Shown: positions 1 to 13,084, counted from the stretch's first letter. The stretch: 64,000 nt of DNA from Primulina eburnea (GCF_022965805.1 NC_133115.1:33595321-33659320); one strand, 5' to 3'. Numbers and translations are program-made. The notes: generated by a model not told the origin, from the sequence alone.

Positions 1-199
1 TCCCTCATATTTCTTGATAATATTTATATAATAAAATATTATTCAACCGATATACTTCTCAATTTAATTAATAATATGCTTTTTAAATTATAAATTCTTT
101 CTATAATATTTAAATTTTTTAGCATTTTAATTTATTTCTCTTTTCTATTCATAGTAACTTTTAGGCTCGTGGCTTGGCTTACGTAGAGTCGGAGTTTTC

Positions 200-222
200 T
201 TGGCTTGGCTTGGCTTGGCTTG
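200..222. repeat. (TGGCT)n pentanucleotide microsatellite
   Basis: About four and a half perfect tandem copies of TGGCT. A related GTGGCTTGGCTT stretch lies about 30 bp upstream, so the array is slightly larger if degenerate units are counted. Confidence 0.85.
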
Positions 223-1107
223 ACTCACATCCATGGTTAAATCGGTGCAAAATTTGATGAATATATATATTGCACTTAAATTTAAAATTTTATAATATTA
301 TCATTAATTTGTATAAAATTCATGAAAATTTTTTGTTAAGCTCATGAAATACATAGTTATTATGAACCAAACATGCAAGTTCAAGTTTATCCCAGTAAAA
401 ATTCGATTTTTTCCCAGTCGAATTTTGCAGTGTGATATGGAATTATCCCTATGAATATACTATTCATATAACTTACCTGACATACATGTGAGAATTTTCT
501 TGATGGACGTTTTGATTGATAGAGTTCATTTTGGTATATTATTTGATTGCACCATCTATTTCAAATATATCACTTCTGGGTAACCATTTAATTTGTTATT
601 CATCGAAGTTCAAATTAATTATAAAAATTTAAATTCATTATACACTATAAAAAAAATCTATAAATAGGAGAAGATTCTCATCATTCAAGATATGATGATT
701 TTATGCTTAAATTTTTTAGCTCTCAATTAACATTTTAAAATTATTTTTTGATTTGAGCACCAGAGTGTCAGCGGCGCCTCTGACATTTGTTTGTGACGCA
801 GATGATAACCTACAAAGATTTATGTCCACCAACTACTTAGACCCGTTTACGAACTTGCTAAGTAATTCCGATAATCACAATTTTTGGCTCATCAATCAAT
901 GTTTGAAATTCATGGATATTATTATAATAATTGCTCAATTTGATATAAAATAAATTTGAAATTCATTTCAATTTTCTCGTACCAAACGAATCAAGACATT
1001 TGAAAATTATCATCACAAATTCAATATTCCAAACACAATCTTGGTTAATTTCATCCAGATTGAACCAAAATATTCATTCGAACGAAAACTAATTAAAAAA
1101 AAAAAAA

Positions 1108-1280
1108 GTAGGGTCTCTTATGAGACGGTCTCACGAATATTTATCTGTGAAACGGGTCAACCCTATCGATATTCACAATAAAAAGTAATACACTTAGCAT
1201 AAAAGTAATATTTTTTCATGGATGACTCAAATAAGATATCCGTCTCACAAAATAAGACTCGTGCACATAAATTTTTGCCT
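1108..1280 (+). repeat. Fold-back MITE-like repeat (GTGAGACGGTCTCAC family), copy a
   Basis: The copy carries the family landmarks in order: a GGTCTC start, a GAGACGGTCTCACG core, GTGAAACGGGTCAACCC, two AAAAGTAATA motifs, CATGGATGACTCAAATAAG, CCGTCTCACA and a terminal ATTTTTGCCT. Compared with the 183 bp reference copy at 33701-33883 (opposite orientation), it lacks part of the right-hand core. No target duplication was identified. Confidence 0.8.
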
Positions 1281-1934
1281 TAAGAAAATAGTAAGCAAAA
1301 AGAAAAAGAAACCATGTTATTTTTGTACGAGTTTGCGAAATGTTTTTCTTGTTCGCTGCAATTGAAAATTCACGTGCCCTCGTTTATATTATTTCGAATC
1401 ACCATATTTTTGCACATATTATGCCTAAATACCTCCTAACATCAAGAATCGTGCAAGGGCCATATTATTTACTTTTAGACAAACATTTTCCTTATCCCAC
1501 GTATCATTTATTAACATTCAATGTACACTAACATACTCTTCTGTTCACTCACATGTTGTCCCACCCCCTAACAAAATAATGCCATTATTTGAAATAATCA
1601 TGTACGTTTTTTTATGTACGATTTTATTGAATTTTCGATTCTCTTCGAGGGACCTCTTCTAGCTATAAAGGAAAGTTGAAATAAATCGATTGTTTTTTTC
1701 TTATGTACAATTCGTCCTTCCACTTTCTGTATTTCATTATTAAGCGACGTCGATTGTTTTCACGAGGAGTTGTATATTCTAACGAACAAAATAAATCGAC
1801 ATGGTCAATCTTAATTCGACACGATTGAAAAATAAAACAAAATCATATGTATATATTACTTCATGCATTGGTTTATTGATTTCTGAATCAGTGTAGCAAA
1901 TTAATTAATTAATCATTGTTAAAAGACAATTGAA

Positions 1935-2088
1935 TAGGTCTCTTATGAGACGGTTTCACGAATTTTTATCTGTGAGACGAGTCAACTCTATCGATATTCA
2001 CATTAAAAAATAATACTCTTAACATAAAAAATAATATTTTTTTTATAGATGACCCAAATATAAGACTCGTCCCATACGAATTTTTACC
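1935..2088 (+). repeat. Fold-back MITE-like repeat, copy b (decayed right end)
   Basis: Same family as the copy at 1108-1280: GAGACGGTTTCACG core, GTGAGACGAGTCAACTC, two AAAATAATA motifs, GATGACCCAAATA and terminal AATTTTTACC. The right-hand inverted core is reduced to GACTCGTCCCATACG, so the copy is older or internally deleted. Confidence 0.75.
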
Positions 2089-5000
2089 AAGACAATTTAC
2101 TACAAGTAATTCTAAGTCGTGATGGGCATGATTGTGAATATCCACGGGCGTACGGATGTGTGTTGTACCGAGAAATTTTATATCATGACAATTTGAAATT
2201 ATCTCGTGGTTGAGTTGACCATTTAGTAAAATCATACCAAGTACCAAAAAAATACCACTTTTTATTAACAATTAATGTATATATATAGTAAAATCTACGT
2301 CCTGATTTTTTAAGAATCTTTAGTAATTTTAACACCAAATCTTGTATCTCATCGGACGTGAAAAATGGACAAAGATACCGAGGAAACAGAGAGAGTTACC
2401 GAACTGGGAGATGCTTGAAAAGTGCATCGTGTTACTCGATCACCATACCAATTTGTGCCATTAAATCACCAATAAGTTTTGGATGTTACCACTGCATGAT
2501 AATGCTCTGGATTTGTTGAAACAAACTCTGCAGCAAAAAGGGTCAATATACACGTACATGTGCACGCAGAAGAAAAGGAATCTGCAAGGACAATGCATTA
2601 TTGCACTTGATAGAAAAGAAATACAGATGAAAATTGATTGTGGAGATATATATATATTTTGCTTTGAATTTACACTGATATTTATACATAATGTGACCCG
2701 TCTAACATTTTTCTTCTGGTCACTCAAGGACTCAGTTGGAGCATACACAAATGATCCTAATAATTTCTTTGCATACTACCAGTCGAAGTAATGTAGAATA
2801 CCAACTTTTAATTAATCCTTCAGTAGTACTCAGACTAGGTAATATCAAAAGGTAATTCTTGAACTTTTGGCTTCTTGAATTTCTAACCCATCAAATTTGA
2901 ATGTATATTGCCAACATATTTTAATATTTTTTTCCACACAATCCTTTCTACTGTAAAATTATTTTGTTAGGGGTGTGAGGGTCGTGTGTGTCCCAGTCCA
3001 TGTGAAGGAAGTCAGATACATACCCAAAAAAAAATATCAGAAAGATCAAGAATTGTTCTACAATAATATCTATGCAAATTATTGTGGAAATAAGGATAGC
3101 CAACTCTCATAATGTAGTATATGCACAAGTTTGACAGTAAACAAGACATTTAGATGGTCCCCTAGAGAGCACAAGAAACCAAATCTTGATCAGTACTGTT
3201 ACTGCACAAAGTTTGTATCTTTCTGTTCAGGAAAAAAAAAACAGACCATAAGCTCTAGCGCCACACTTGTGGCTAGATGTCGATTTTGTGTCTCTTATTG
3301 TTAACTTCTATGGCAACTATTATTTTCTTGCCGCCCCTTTTTGGCTGTTAGCAACACTGAGAGATAGAAACTACCGAGTGGCTTGTATGCAAATCCGTAT
3401 ACCAAGTTAACATGACAGATATGTATACTAGTGTATTTGATAGCGGTGGAAACGAAAGATTGCGTTACACTGGTGGTGAATTTTAAAAATCTGTCCCGTT
3501 GCTGCAGTTGCTGAATACTAGAAGATATTGTTTTCATAATCTCACACTCGATGTAAAAAATATAGATATTATATGATGAGCTATAGGTTACCTTGTTACG
3601 ATGTAGACTTTATTCTTGTCCTCTTCTTGGTTTTCAAATTATTCTATAAATCATGCATCTATATGAAAATTATAAATTTACTTTTGTAACCAAATTTGTT
3701 TTGGGTTTTAATCATTTAGTTGTCAATGTTTGGTTTTAATATAGTAATTTGTTTTTTTTTATTGCCAAAAGTCACTGACTTGTTCGAAAATTGTCTCTTC
3801 TACGTAGCACATTACGTAGCACTACATGTAATGAGAATTACCTGATATTACACTCACAACATAAATCTAAACAAAAACAAAATGGGAAATAAAGGAAACG
3901 ACACCAGATATTTCAAAATGTGAGGAAAAAACTTGTTGTTTTCATATATTCTTGTTTAAGTGGATTTTAATATGCATCTTGTTATATTAGCCATGCAGTA
4001 GATTATTGGTTTCAAATAAGCATTCTTCGATAGATTTAGATATTACCGTTGAAAAAATGCTCTAAACAAAAAAAAAAAAAAAAAATCAAGTTAATAAATG
4101 AAAATCAAATATTCACAAGTTAAATGACTAAAACAAAAAAACAAACCAATTTAGTGGGTTAAAATTGCAATTTTCCAAGAAGGATGCTCTGCCCTGGATT
4201 CTATGGAGTAATAAAGATTAGGAATTCCTTGGACGATTCGGCCAGACTGAAAATACTCGAGCAAAATCATCTTCTGGTCGGTTTCCCGATTTGTAGTATC
4301 TGAGCAAATGCTTGCAAACATCCATGCATGAGATTTTTTGTAGCAATAACAAGCTGGACAATGTCACCATTTCCAGAATACATGGTAATCAAGGTCTGCG
4401 CAAATGGTATCTCACCCTCAAACCCAAGGTGACTGCAACACCTCCATAATGCTATTGCATCAAGTCATTAAACTAATCAGACTTGCCTCGTTTCGCCTAA
4501 TGCACCTGCAAGCATCGAAGCAAAGAGCTTAAATCGTTCATGCTCGTGTGCATACTTCCCTCCCCTGCATCCATTAATAACTACATTCCAATTCACAACT
4601 CTTTAATTAGATATTGAGTGAAAAAGTTAAACAGCCTCAACCATAAAACCTTCATCGGTATATATAGGCTGTCATACTTGAAACAGCCCTCCACGAGGCA
4701 AATCAGATAGTCCATTCGTTTCACCAACTCTACAAGAACCACCCAAGGATCACAACTCTCCAAGAATACAAGTGACACTAGCATCAAATTAAAGGTTTTA
4801 AACGCGCTTGCAGACGGTTTTTAGCCGATGGTTTACTTAATTAGTGCGCACGGAACGATACTTAATTAGTGCCAACTTCTCCCAATATGTAGGAAAAGTA
4901 CTTTTTAAACTAAATTTTCAATACTTCACTTTAAATTCTATTAAGTATTAACATGTGGGAAATTTACTTCCTAGAAATAATAAAATTTCCATCGGGAGTG

Positions 5001-5772
5001 TACATATAATGATGCAATAATTGAATGTAATCTTGGGCTCTTTCCCAACTACGACTTTCTATTATTACATTTTTTTACCATCCGGGAAGTTGGAATAATA
5101 AGATTAACTAGCATTAATCAGTCATTTTCTAACTATATCAAACGGAGGTGGCAGGACCCACATCCACTGCTAGCGATCGAGATCAACACATGATGAATTT
5201 ATCAGAACAATAATGAATGGATCGACCCTGTGATGCAGTACGTAACATGCAAGTACTAGGTTATGTTATGCATGCAATCCAACCATGGGATCTCCATTTT
5301 CTTTTCTCCCACCGACAAAAACATATGCATGTATTAAATTTCATATTAATCTTTATTAAATCACTTGAGAAATTGTGACACACATCTTTCCTAAACTTTA
5401 TTAACTGGACAAAGTAATAACAAACATAGAAATCGAATGTAGAAAATGAAATATATATATGGGATAACCGAAAAAGGAAATACGGGGTGTGATCAACAAA
5501 ACCGACATATATATAGCAATCCCCTATTGCGTATGCTTTACATATAAGGTTTTGGATCCAAAATGGACGGAATAACTCTGCATATTTGGCCTTTTTCAGA
5601 ACAGCCATCCTCTTCCTTTGAGCTAAAAAATCTAATCAATTTTATTGCACCAACCGAAGCCAATCTCAGCCAACTTCAGCATCGTCCAATACCGTCGAAC
5701 CCTGCCAGCATGTTTTCACGTATCACGACAACAAATTTGCATGTGCCTACTCTTTGTAATTGGTTGCCACTC

Positions 5773-7626
5773 TTACGCGACGCAAAGAGCGTTGATCAGC
5801 ACATGACTGAGCATGAGGTCGACAAAGTATTGGTGGCCAATCTGGCCATCCCTCCACTTCGCTTTCAATGGGGCACGCCCGTAGTGCACCCCATCATTGC
5901 ACCGGTTGTCGTAGTGCCACGGGTAAGTCATGTCAAAATGGTCGATTACTCGATCAAGAATTTTATATTTCCTTAACTTATCCAATACCACCCCATTGTA
6001 AGCCTCCATTTTACTAGGATTAAATGCCATACTTCTAGCATATCCACCAGTTGTCACCGTTGTCCTGTATATAATTTCAGGCGGCACCAGCCCTCGTTTC
6101 CGCACTCCCTCCATTACCTCGGCCCAAAATGCAGCCGCATAATCAGCCCCCTTGATGAAATTCCTAAGATTAGACCAATACACACCGTCATGTAAACCTG
6201 AATTCATGATCATGGTGTCCGGAACTACATCTTCAGAAAAGTACCCCTTCAGTTTTTCTCGGTACTCCTCGTTGATTAAGGAATTTAAGCCTTGATAGTT
6301 ACCGGTATGGTTATGATGACCGTTGAAAATACTGGTGAATCGGACCATTTGGGATGGATTTCTTGGATTGGAAATATTCATATCAAATAATCTTGGAACG
6401 GTAGGAATATCTTGCACATCTAAAATGAAGTGAAGGATATTACGTATCGTGTCACAATGATTCGAGTCACCCCACCAGAAAATCCAGCGTTTGTTTAGAC
6501 AATTCCATGCTTCACCGCTTCTAAACAACTTGAAAGAACAATGTGACGAATATATCCAACCATTACTCTCCAATGCTCCCAATGGACCATCACACCAAGG
6601 ATGCTGGCATGGAAAACTTGGTTCCTGGCATCTATACCGGCCATCCCTGCTAATTGGGCAGCTAACGTTCCTGGCATGTCGAGTCCATCGACCAGACCAA
6701 ACATCCGTCGTGTAATCTTTCTTCTGGCACTGGCTTATTTCCGGCAGCTGGGACGTGGATCTAAGGAATCTGATCGGAACTGCACGAAGAACCTTATCAA
6801 ATACAAATCTTGGAGGTGAAGACTTCAATCCTTCATAATGCCTAAACAATAGGATAATAGTTAGATTGTAATCCCCTGAAAAATCAGGATGGACTTGAAG
6901 GGAAAATGTATATGTTCCATTTCCATTATCCTTCACCGGAGGCCTAGCCTTCCATGTTTCACCAGAGAGGTCAATTTCAAAATAATCACCACCGGAACAA
7001 AGTGGCTTCCCTGAATCATCTATTGACTGGAAAACGAACTCATGTATGTCTCCAGTTGATAACTCAAAACTTTCAAAACCGTCCAAATTAAAAATCTTAA
7101 TATCCACTGCTCTTGAGTCCTTACATGGCTCACCCCCTGGAGCTAACCACTTAGCAAGAAGATTGGATGAATAATTTGCTTCCAATTCAGCGGAAACCCA
7201 AGGTATAATCCTAGGAGATAAGGGGGTACTCACAACTTTGTCCTCCATGGAATTGGACAAATTTGCTGAAGTTTGTGGGGTATAACTAGAGAAATTCGGT
7301 TGGTTTCTTGACAATATAAGTGACTCCGAAGAAATATCAGGTTCAAGATGTTTCTGTTCTTGTGCTGAACTTTGGTGGGTGATGTTCAAATCAATCTGAA
7401 AAAGATTTTTCGAGCTAAAATCTTCATGGGACTGAGACAAGTTTTCAGAGTCGTTAACTGTCAACACAAGCAGATCCTTCTGCAAAGAGCTACTCATATT
7501 CAAGCCATCAATCCCCCAAACTATCAAGATACCAAGAAACACTCCGACCGTCAAAATCTTGAACCACCAATGAATAATGGGGCTTTGCCTCAAAACTAAT
7601 GAAAAGTTTGCTGCTTTCTCCCGCAT
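5773..7626 (-). CDS. Single-pass membrane protein with NXPE4/PC-esterase-type SGNH domain
   Basis: An uninterrupted frame of 617 codons. The N-terminus is short and basic, followed by one hydrophobic segment (about residues 22-40) that predicts a type II Golgi/secretory anchor. A Ser/Thr/Asn-rich stem follows, then an Ig/filamin-like stretch (about 160-285) and a C-terminal esterase-like domain. That domain has the block FWWGDSNHCDTIRN, whose GDS serine is about residue 388, and NDGVHYG near the end (Asp ~578, His ~581). These match the GDS and DxxH motifs of SGNH-fold PC-esterase/TBL/NXPE proteins. Many relatives act on O-acetyl or other esters of glycans; the substrate here is unknown. The frame could start 15 bases upstream, but CTTCTCAG directly before the ATG at 7626 is a splice acceptor and matches a GTAAGT donor at 7845, so I chose 7626. 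Confidence 0.85.
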   Translation of the reverse strand: MREKAANFSLVLRQSPIIHWWFKILTVGVFLGILIVWGIDGLNMSSSLQKDLLVLTVNDSENLSQSHEDFSSKNLFQIDLNITHQSSAQEQKHLEPDISSESLILSRNQPNFSSYTPQTSANLSNSMEDKVVSTPLSPRIIPWVSAELEANYSSNLLAKWLAPGGEPCKDSRAVDIKIFNLDGFESFELSTGDIHEFVFQSIDDSGKPLCSGGDYFEIDLSGETWKARPPVKDNGNGTYTFSLQVHPDFSGDYNLTIILLFRHYEGLKSSPPRFVFDKVLRAVPIRFLRSTSQLPEISQCQKKDYTTDVWSGRWTRHARNVSCPISRDGRYRCQEPSFPCQHPWCDGPLGALESNGWIYSSHCSFKLFRSGEAWNCLNKRWIFWWGDSNHCDTIRNILHFILDVQDIPTVPRLFDMNISNPRNPSQMVRFTSIFNGHHNHTGNYQGLNSLINEEYREKLKGYFSEDVVPDTMIMNSGLHDGVYWSNLRNFIKGADYAAAFWAEVMEGVRKRGLVPPEIIYRTTVTTGGYARSMAFNPSKMEAYNGVVLDKLRKYKILDRVIDHFDMTYPWHYDNRCNDGVHYGRAPLKAKWRDGQIGHQYFVDLMLSHVLINALCVA

Positions 7627-8050
7627 CTGAGAAGAAAGCATTCAAACAAAAAGCCAAATATTACAAACCTGTAAAAAAAATCTAACAAAAATTTTTACAA
7701 AAGCAAACCCATAAAATTCTTCGTAATAACAAAAGAAAAGGAACCTTTTCGTTGCAAATAGATTAGACACATGCTTCAACAAATATTCCGTAAACCGACG
7801 GTGTTTTCTTGAATAAATAAAAGAATGTTCCAACACAAAACTTACCGCACGCGTTTTTCTTCAATATCTTGAAAAAAAATCCAAGTTCTTCTTCAAGTCC
7901 TTCTCAAGTGGACATGAACTACCTTTCCCTCGTAAGCCAAAAAAATATTTGTGTAATATTTACAATATAGGCCTAGGTCTTAGAACTTTGCAGTCGAACA
8001 AAGCTAGAAGAGATTGGGAAAGAAGAGAGTCCCAGCCATCTACGACTGCA
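7627..8050 (-). other. 5'UTR exon and leader intron of the PC-esterase gene
   Basis: On the minus strand a donor CGTGCG/GTAAGT sits at 7846/7845 and an acceptor CTTCTCAG/ATG at 7627/7626, giving a 219-base intron that ends exactly at the start codon. The noncoding exon would run from 7846 to roughly 8000-8050; its 5' end cannot be seen. A leader intron of this kind often raises expression in plants; that role is inference. Confidence 0.6.
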
Positions 8051-8640
8051 ATAATAAATTAATAATAATATATAATAATAAATTACAATATAGGGAACAA
8101 AAAGAGAATGAAAGCTGGAAGCAGTGGTCTAATTTCAACGAGCTTAGTTTTTCTTGGAGTTTCCAGTGAAATTACAATGAGGTCCTCTAGAATTTTTTAA
8201 ACACCGACAGTGGATCGGGGAAGTTGAGTAATGATTGATAAGGGTATTGTCGTATTTTCGTTATCAGGTATGCATGGCAGCCGCAGGACATGGTGCCACA
8301 TGCTCATAGATATAACTTTTTTTATTTACCATCATCTCCGTTATTATTATATTATATTTTATTTTATATTATATAAATAATTATAAAATATTTCTCTAAA
8401 AAATTATTTAGGAATTTTTAAATATTTATTAAGTACATTATTTCTCGGAGTTCTTCTGTTATACTAATGACCTTAGTCTAAATAATTATTCACATATAAT
8501 ATAAACTCAATTTCTTGTCATCATCCTCTTCTTCTTTATCAAATTATAACCGGAACAATAAACAATATCAAATTCGATTGAAAATTACAATTCTTGTAAA
8601 GTTAATTTTATGATACAGATCTCTTATTTTTATTATTTGT

Positions 8641-8822
8641 AGAGTGAGTCTAATGTGAGACCGTCTCATGCATCTTAATCTGTGAGACGGGTCAATCATA
8701 TTAATATTCAAAATAAAAAGTAATACTTTTAGCATAAAAAGTAATATTTTTTCATGGATGACCCAAATAAGATATTGTATCATAAATACAACCGGTGAGA
8801 CCGTCTCACACAAGTTTTTGTC
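8641..8822 (+). repeat. Fold-back MITE-like repeat, copy c, with 8-bp target duplication
   Basis: Begins AGAGTGAGTCTAATGTGAG and ends ACACAAGTTTTTGTC, 182 bp. It contains both inverted cores (GTGAGACCGTCTCA near the left, GTGAGACCGTCTCACAC near the right). It is flanked on both sides by the perfect 8-bp direct repeat TTATTTGT (8633-8640 and 8823-8830), as expected of a transposed unit. An 8-bp duplication is typical of hAT elements, although the termini do not look like canonical hAT ends. Confidence 0.85.
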
Positions 8823-9657
8823 TTATTTGTTTTAGATATGCTCCGAATTACAAATTTTTTTTTGAATATAAAAATACAATAATTAATAATTTATAATATT
8901 AAATGTGTGATTGTGATGTTTTTAACTATAAATCCCGGACAGATTACCTAGGAATTGGCCATAGGATTAAATATAAAATAGTAAAGAATGGAGCAAATTT
9001 CAAAGATTTGTTTGGATGTCACCGCCCTATTAGTGTCTATTTTGACAGATTTTTCCTGGTATTTGGTCCGACTAGAAAACAAAGGTCAAACATTCTCTTT
9101 GAGGAATTTACCCAATTTTTTTTTTATTTGTAAGAAAGTTGTTACCTAACAAAATTAAACCATATGTCATTATGTTACTCCATTAGATGGAATAAATAAT
9201 AAATAAGAATTTTCAAGTTTATGATTTAAATTTTTTTTATTCTTTAGAATACTTGTACATTTTTTAGATTTATTTATAAAATCCGAAATCCTCGATTTAA
9301 GATTTTATATATTATTCTTATAATCAATATGATGTTTCAAGATGCTCATAAATTAGGGTTATTAAAAGTCCAATGATACATCCTCATACTCACGGGAAAT
9401 TTAGGGTCCGATTCCAACGAATGTCACTAGTCCAGACGCAGGTTTTGAATGGTCATGAGCCTGAAATCACAAAAAAGACTGTTAAGAGGGGGGCCAGGAG
9501 GGTGTCCCGGCGTAGCCCCTCCGACGTTCAAGTCAGTGACTGAGGATATATGGGAGAGCAGTTAAGGGTGCTGCTGAAAACAATATAGTGAATTTTTAAT
9601 CATACGCTCAAACCTGATATTTATAGGAGAATAACTGGGCTTGTTATGGGCCATTCA

Positions 9658-9751
9658 CCTGCGGGCCTTAGATATGGGACGGAATTTTGGGCCGGATCTT
9701 GATGCCTGCGGGCCTTAGATATGAGCCGGAATTTTGAGCTGGATCTTGATG
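9658..9751. repeat. 47-bp tandem duplication in LTR-like sequence
   Basis: Two adjacent 47-bp units beginning CCTGCGGGCCTTAGATATG and ending GATCTTGATG differ at only a few positions. The surrounding GC-richer sequence (about 9480-9760) looks like a fragment of a retroelement LTR, but I could not find a matching second LTR or a primer-binding site. Confidence 0.6.
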
Positions 9752-12700
9752 GATTCATCCTGAGATAGCACATCCTATTTTCAAATCAAAATGCAACCCA
9801 AGTTCTCGTTGATTACATCCTCGACAAAAAAAGTTAACGTGGATGAATCCAACATTATATTAAAATATATTAAATTACCCACCATACTTTTTGACATATT
9901 GAGATGGTACTTATAATTAAAAAATTATGTCAACAATATATGTAATCACGTCAACAAATTTTTTAGGGTCATTTACCACTCCAATAAAAAATAACTATAA
10001 TAGAACATAGATGTAAATTAATGAACTAAAATCCAAGGTTCTAAAAAATGTGAAGTGTCCCAAAGCGTGAATGTCGAGCTCCAACTTTTTCAAGCTTAGG
10101 CAAGATTAGTACATACTTAAGAGTAAAAAAACGTTTTTTATTTTTAGCGTAATTGTAATTATCTCAAATTAATAAATAAATAAAATAATACATAAATATG
10201 ATAAATTTAAGTCTTATGCATTAATTCTCATATGTATAAAAGTAAATATCAAAATTACAATATTTATTTATTTTTGTAACTAGACCACATTAAAAAATGT
10301 TAAATATTTGTCAAATCATTATCAGACATGCTTAATTATAATTAAAATTTAAAAATAAACATCTAAATTATAAACATAATTTATTATTTTAAAATAAAAA
10401 AACATATCTTCAAAATAAAAAAAAAATTAAAAATAAATAGTTGAGGTTAATTGTACTTAAACACACTTAATTAATATCTTAGTTACGCTTAATTTGTTCA
10501 AACTACAGTTTGTCTAACTTCAAGTTTAAACACGTGTAAACAGAAATTAAGCATACGTTTTAGAACATTGCTAAAATCATAAAATGATTGACAATAATAA
10601 TAATAATAATAAGCTTTAAAACAATCCGTTGGTAGGAAAATGAGTTAAATGAGAGGGTACACGTTTCCAGTTTATGGCCAACTAAAAATGTATGATGAAT
10701 TTTTACAATTTTATATGGCAATGTCACATATATTTTTTTTATTATTTTTATGACGATAAAACTTTTACTCTATATTTTTAATATAAATTTGATAAATCTG
10801 ATATTAACATACTATTGGTGAGATAAATTGCATTAGAAAAATTATGTGCAACAGATTCGTTCGAAAAAACATTGATTGAATATGAAATTTATGATAACTG
10901 AATTAGTATTCACACACTTAACCAGCTCGGACACGACAAAAATAACATACTTATATAGAAAACATAGACACATGCATATACAAGTATACACATCTCATAT
11001 TTACCAAAATTATCGAATTTTTAATAGAATATACGATATAAAATGTATATTAATATACTAATTCACTATTTGATTTAAAAAAAAATTATTACAATCGTTG
11101 TCGTATCATTATTTATTTACAGAATGTGTTTAAACGTCTTTTTTTAGTGGTTAAAGTTACTTTAAGTTATTTTTAATATAGCATGTCCTTTTTCTTTTGG
11201 AACAACAACGGATCACCCAACTTCTTAATTAAGATGTAGTTGGAATTCACAGATTTTTCAAACAAAGTTGACCACAATTTCCCGGTTACTAATTTTTATT
11301 TGAATCAAGAAAACGACATTCGAATGATTATTTTTAGCAATTAGACTCAAATGCACTCCACAAAATTAATATCATATGGTTCGACTCATTCGAATCCAAT
11401 TTTAGGATTTGTGATACATTTCACCATTTATTTATAAAGTTTCTTTTGAATATAATATGTTGGATCAATTTTATTTAATTGGGTTTATATGTGAATAAAT
11501 ATGATTGTCTGTTGTCGTTTAAGTTAAATCCAAAATAAAATGATCGACTAATATTTCGGATTATTAGACTTTAATGTATTTAAAGGTTGTTGCTTTTAAT
11601 GTATAGAGACATAAATGTCATTTTTTTAAATGATGAGCTAACATAAAAATATCAGAAGATAGTGATAGGCATTATCTATATATGAGTCATGATCCTAGGT
11701 CGCGTCCAATCATGTTTCTTATTCTCTCATTGAAAAAATAGTTGTGGAGAGGAAACTAAAGGTTATTTCAAAGAAATAACGCGTAGATCTGAAACATAAA
11801 AAATGTTCTATAAAATTCAAGATTATGACTTCATGCATGTTTCTATATAAGTTTTTAATCAAATTTTTATTGATTTAACATGATATATTTTTTAATTTAT
11901 ATGGATTTTCCTTAACATAATAATTGTGCATGTAATGATTACATATGAATATTGAACAATAAACCAATCCAATACAAAACAAAATATTAATAAAACCAGT
12001 GATTTTGGGCCTCAATCCTCGAAGAAACCGACCAGTCCAATAAAAACAGCTATGTATTTATTTTTAATTTTGGTAAAAATTTATATTAATTACAAATTAT
12101 ATTATTTATTTTTTACATAAAAATGAAAAAAAGTATAATCTTCTAAATTGATGATCGGAAAAAGGGTAGAAATGTAATATTATACATCTTAATATTAACT
12201 AATCATTTAATCTTATGAATCACTCTTGGATAAACGACTCTTAAAAAAGTGAATCATTGAATGATAATTAAAGATGCATTTTTTTTTTATCTGTTTTAAA
12301 AATAAACTAATTTTCTAATCTCTACTTTTCACACATTTATTTGTAGTAACTAAAAAAGTTCGATAAACGTGACACGTGTATACGTTTAGTTCGATTCTGT
12401 TTGTTTACACTCCTAATTTCTATTAATAACTTCGGTAATTATTTAGATTTTTGAAAATTATATAAAAAATAATAATAATAACTATCGATTTGGTGACCGC
12501 AAGTCCAACCGTCGGAATTTTCTCTCATCAATCCAAACTCCGATGGATAAATTGGGTCTTCCCAAATATCATGGGCTTTCTGACTGCTCAAAATGTTGGA
12601 TCCTTAGTAATGTTGGGCATGGGCTCGCTATTCACTTTTATATTATATTTAAGCTATGGAAATTATAGGAATATACTAATATTATGTTTATTTGTTTTTT

Positions 12701-12835
12701 TATATACCTTGTACTAATTCGTAAAGATAATTAATATTTACTTAATTTAGCCTTTAAAATGTTATGATTTTTAAAAAATAAAAGATGTATTCACTATTCA
12801 CTTTTATCTACTCATAGTATTAATTCTATAATAAG

Positions 12836-12965
12836 TCGGTGTCTTGTGAGACAGATCGATTCGATATGTATTTAGAGTTAAATTAATATTTTTGGACTAA
12901 AAAAAATATTTTCATGAGTTGAGTCGGATATGATATTCGTCTTACAAAATTGACTCGTTAGATGC
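12836..12965 (+). repeat. Degenerate fold-back repeat, copy d
   Basis: A weak relative of the GTGAGACGGTCTCAC family: GGTGTCTTGTGAGAC, an AATATTTTTGG / AAAAATATTTTCATGAGTTG middle and GTCTTACAAAATTGACTCG. The cores are eroded, so family membership is probable rather than certain. Confidence 0.45.
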
Positions 12966-13084
12966 ATTTAAAGTATAACACACGTATTAATCAAGCAATG
13001 TATTTTTAAATTTTTAATTTGGCGTCTGACACAAAGTCCTGTAGTCGCGCTCGGAGTGAATATATATTATATATGTTAACTATT

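Larger units (their letters stand above)
1..5772. other. AT-rich spacer without a recognisable gene
   Basis: I see no supported gene here. The open frames of 60-115 codons have no recognisable domain, no consistent splice context and often overlap repeats. Two copies of the window's fold-back repeat lie at 1108-1280 and 1935-2088. The 4160-4800 stretch is less AT-rich and could hold an old gene relic on the minus strand, but its frames are broken and I do not recognise it. Confidence 0.5.

Noticed and set aside
4160..4800. Minus-strand gene relic
   Set aside because: Short stretches look protein-like, but no frame holds across them and no family could be named.
5563..5976. 137-codon plus-strand frame
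   Set aside because: It is antisense to the 3' end of the PC-esterase gene, whose minus-strand frame carries the conserved DGVHYG motif.
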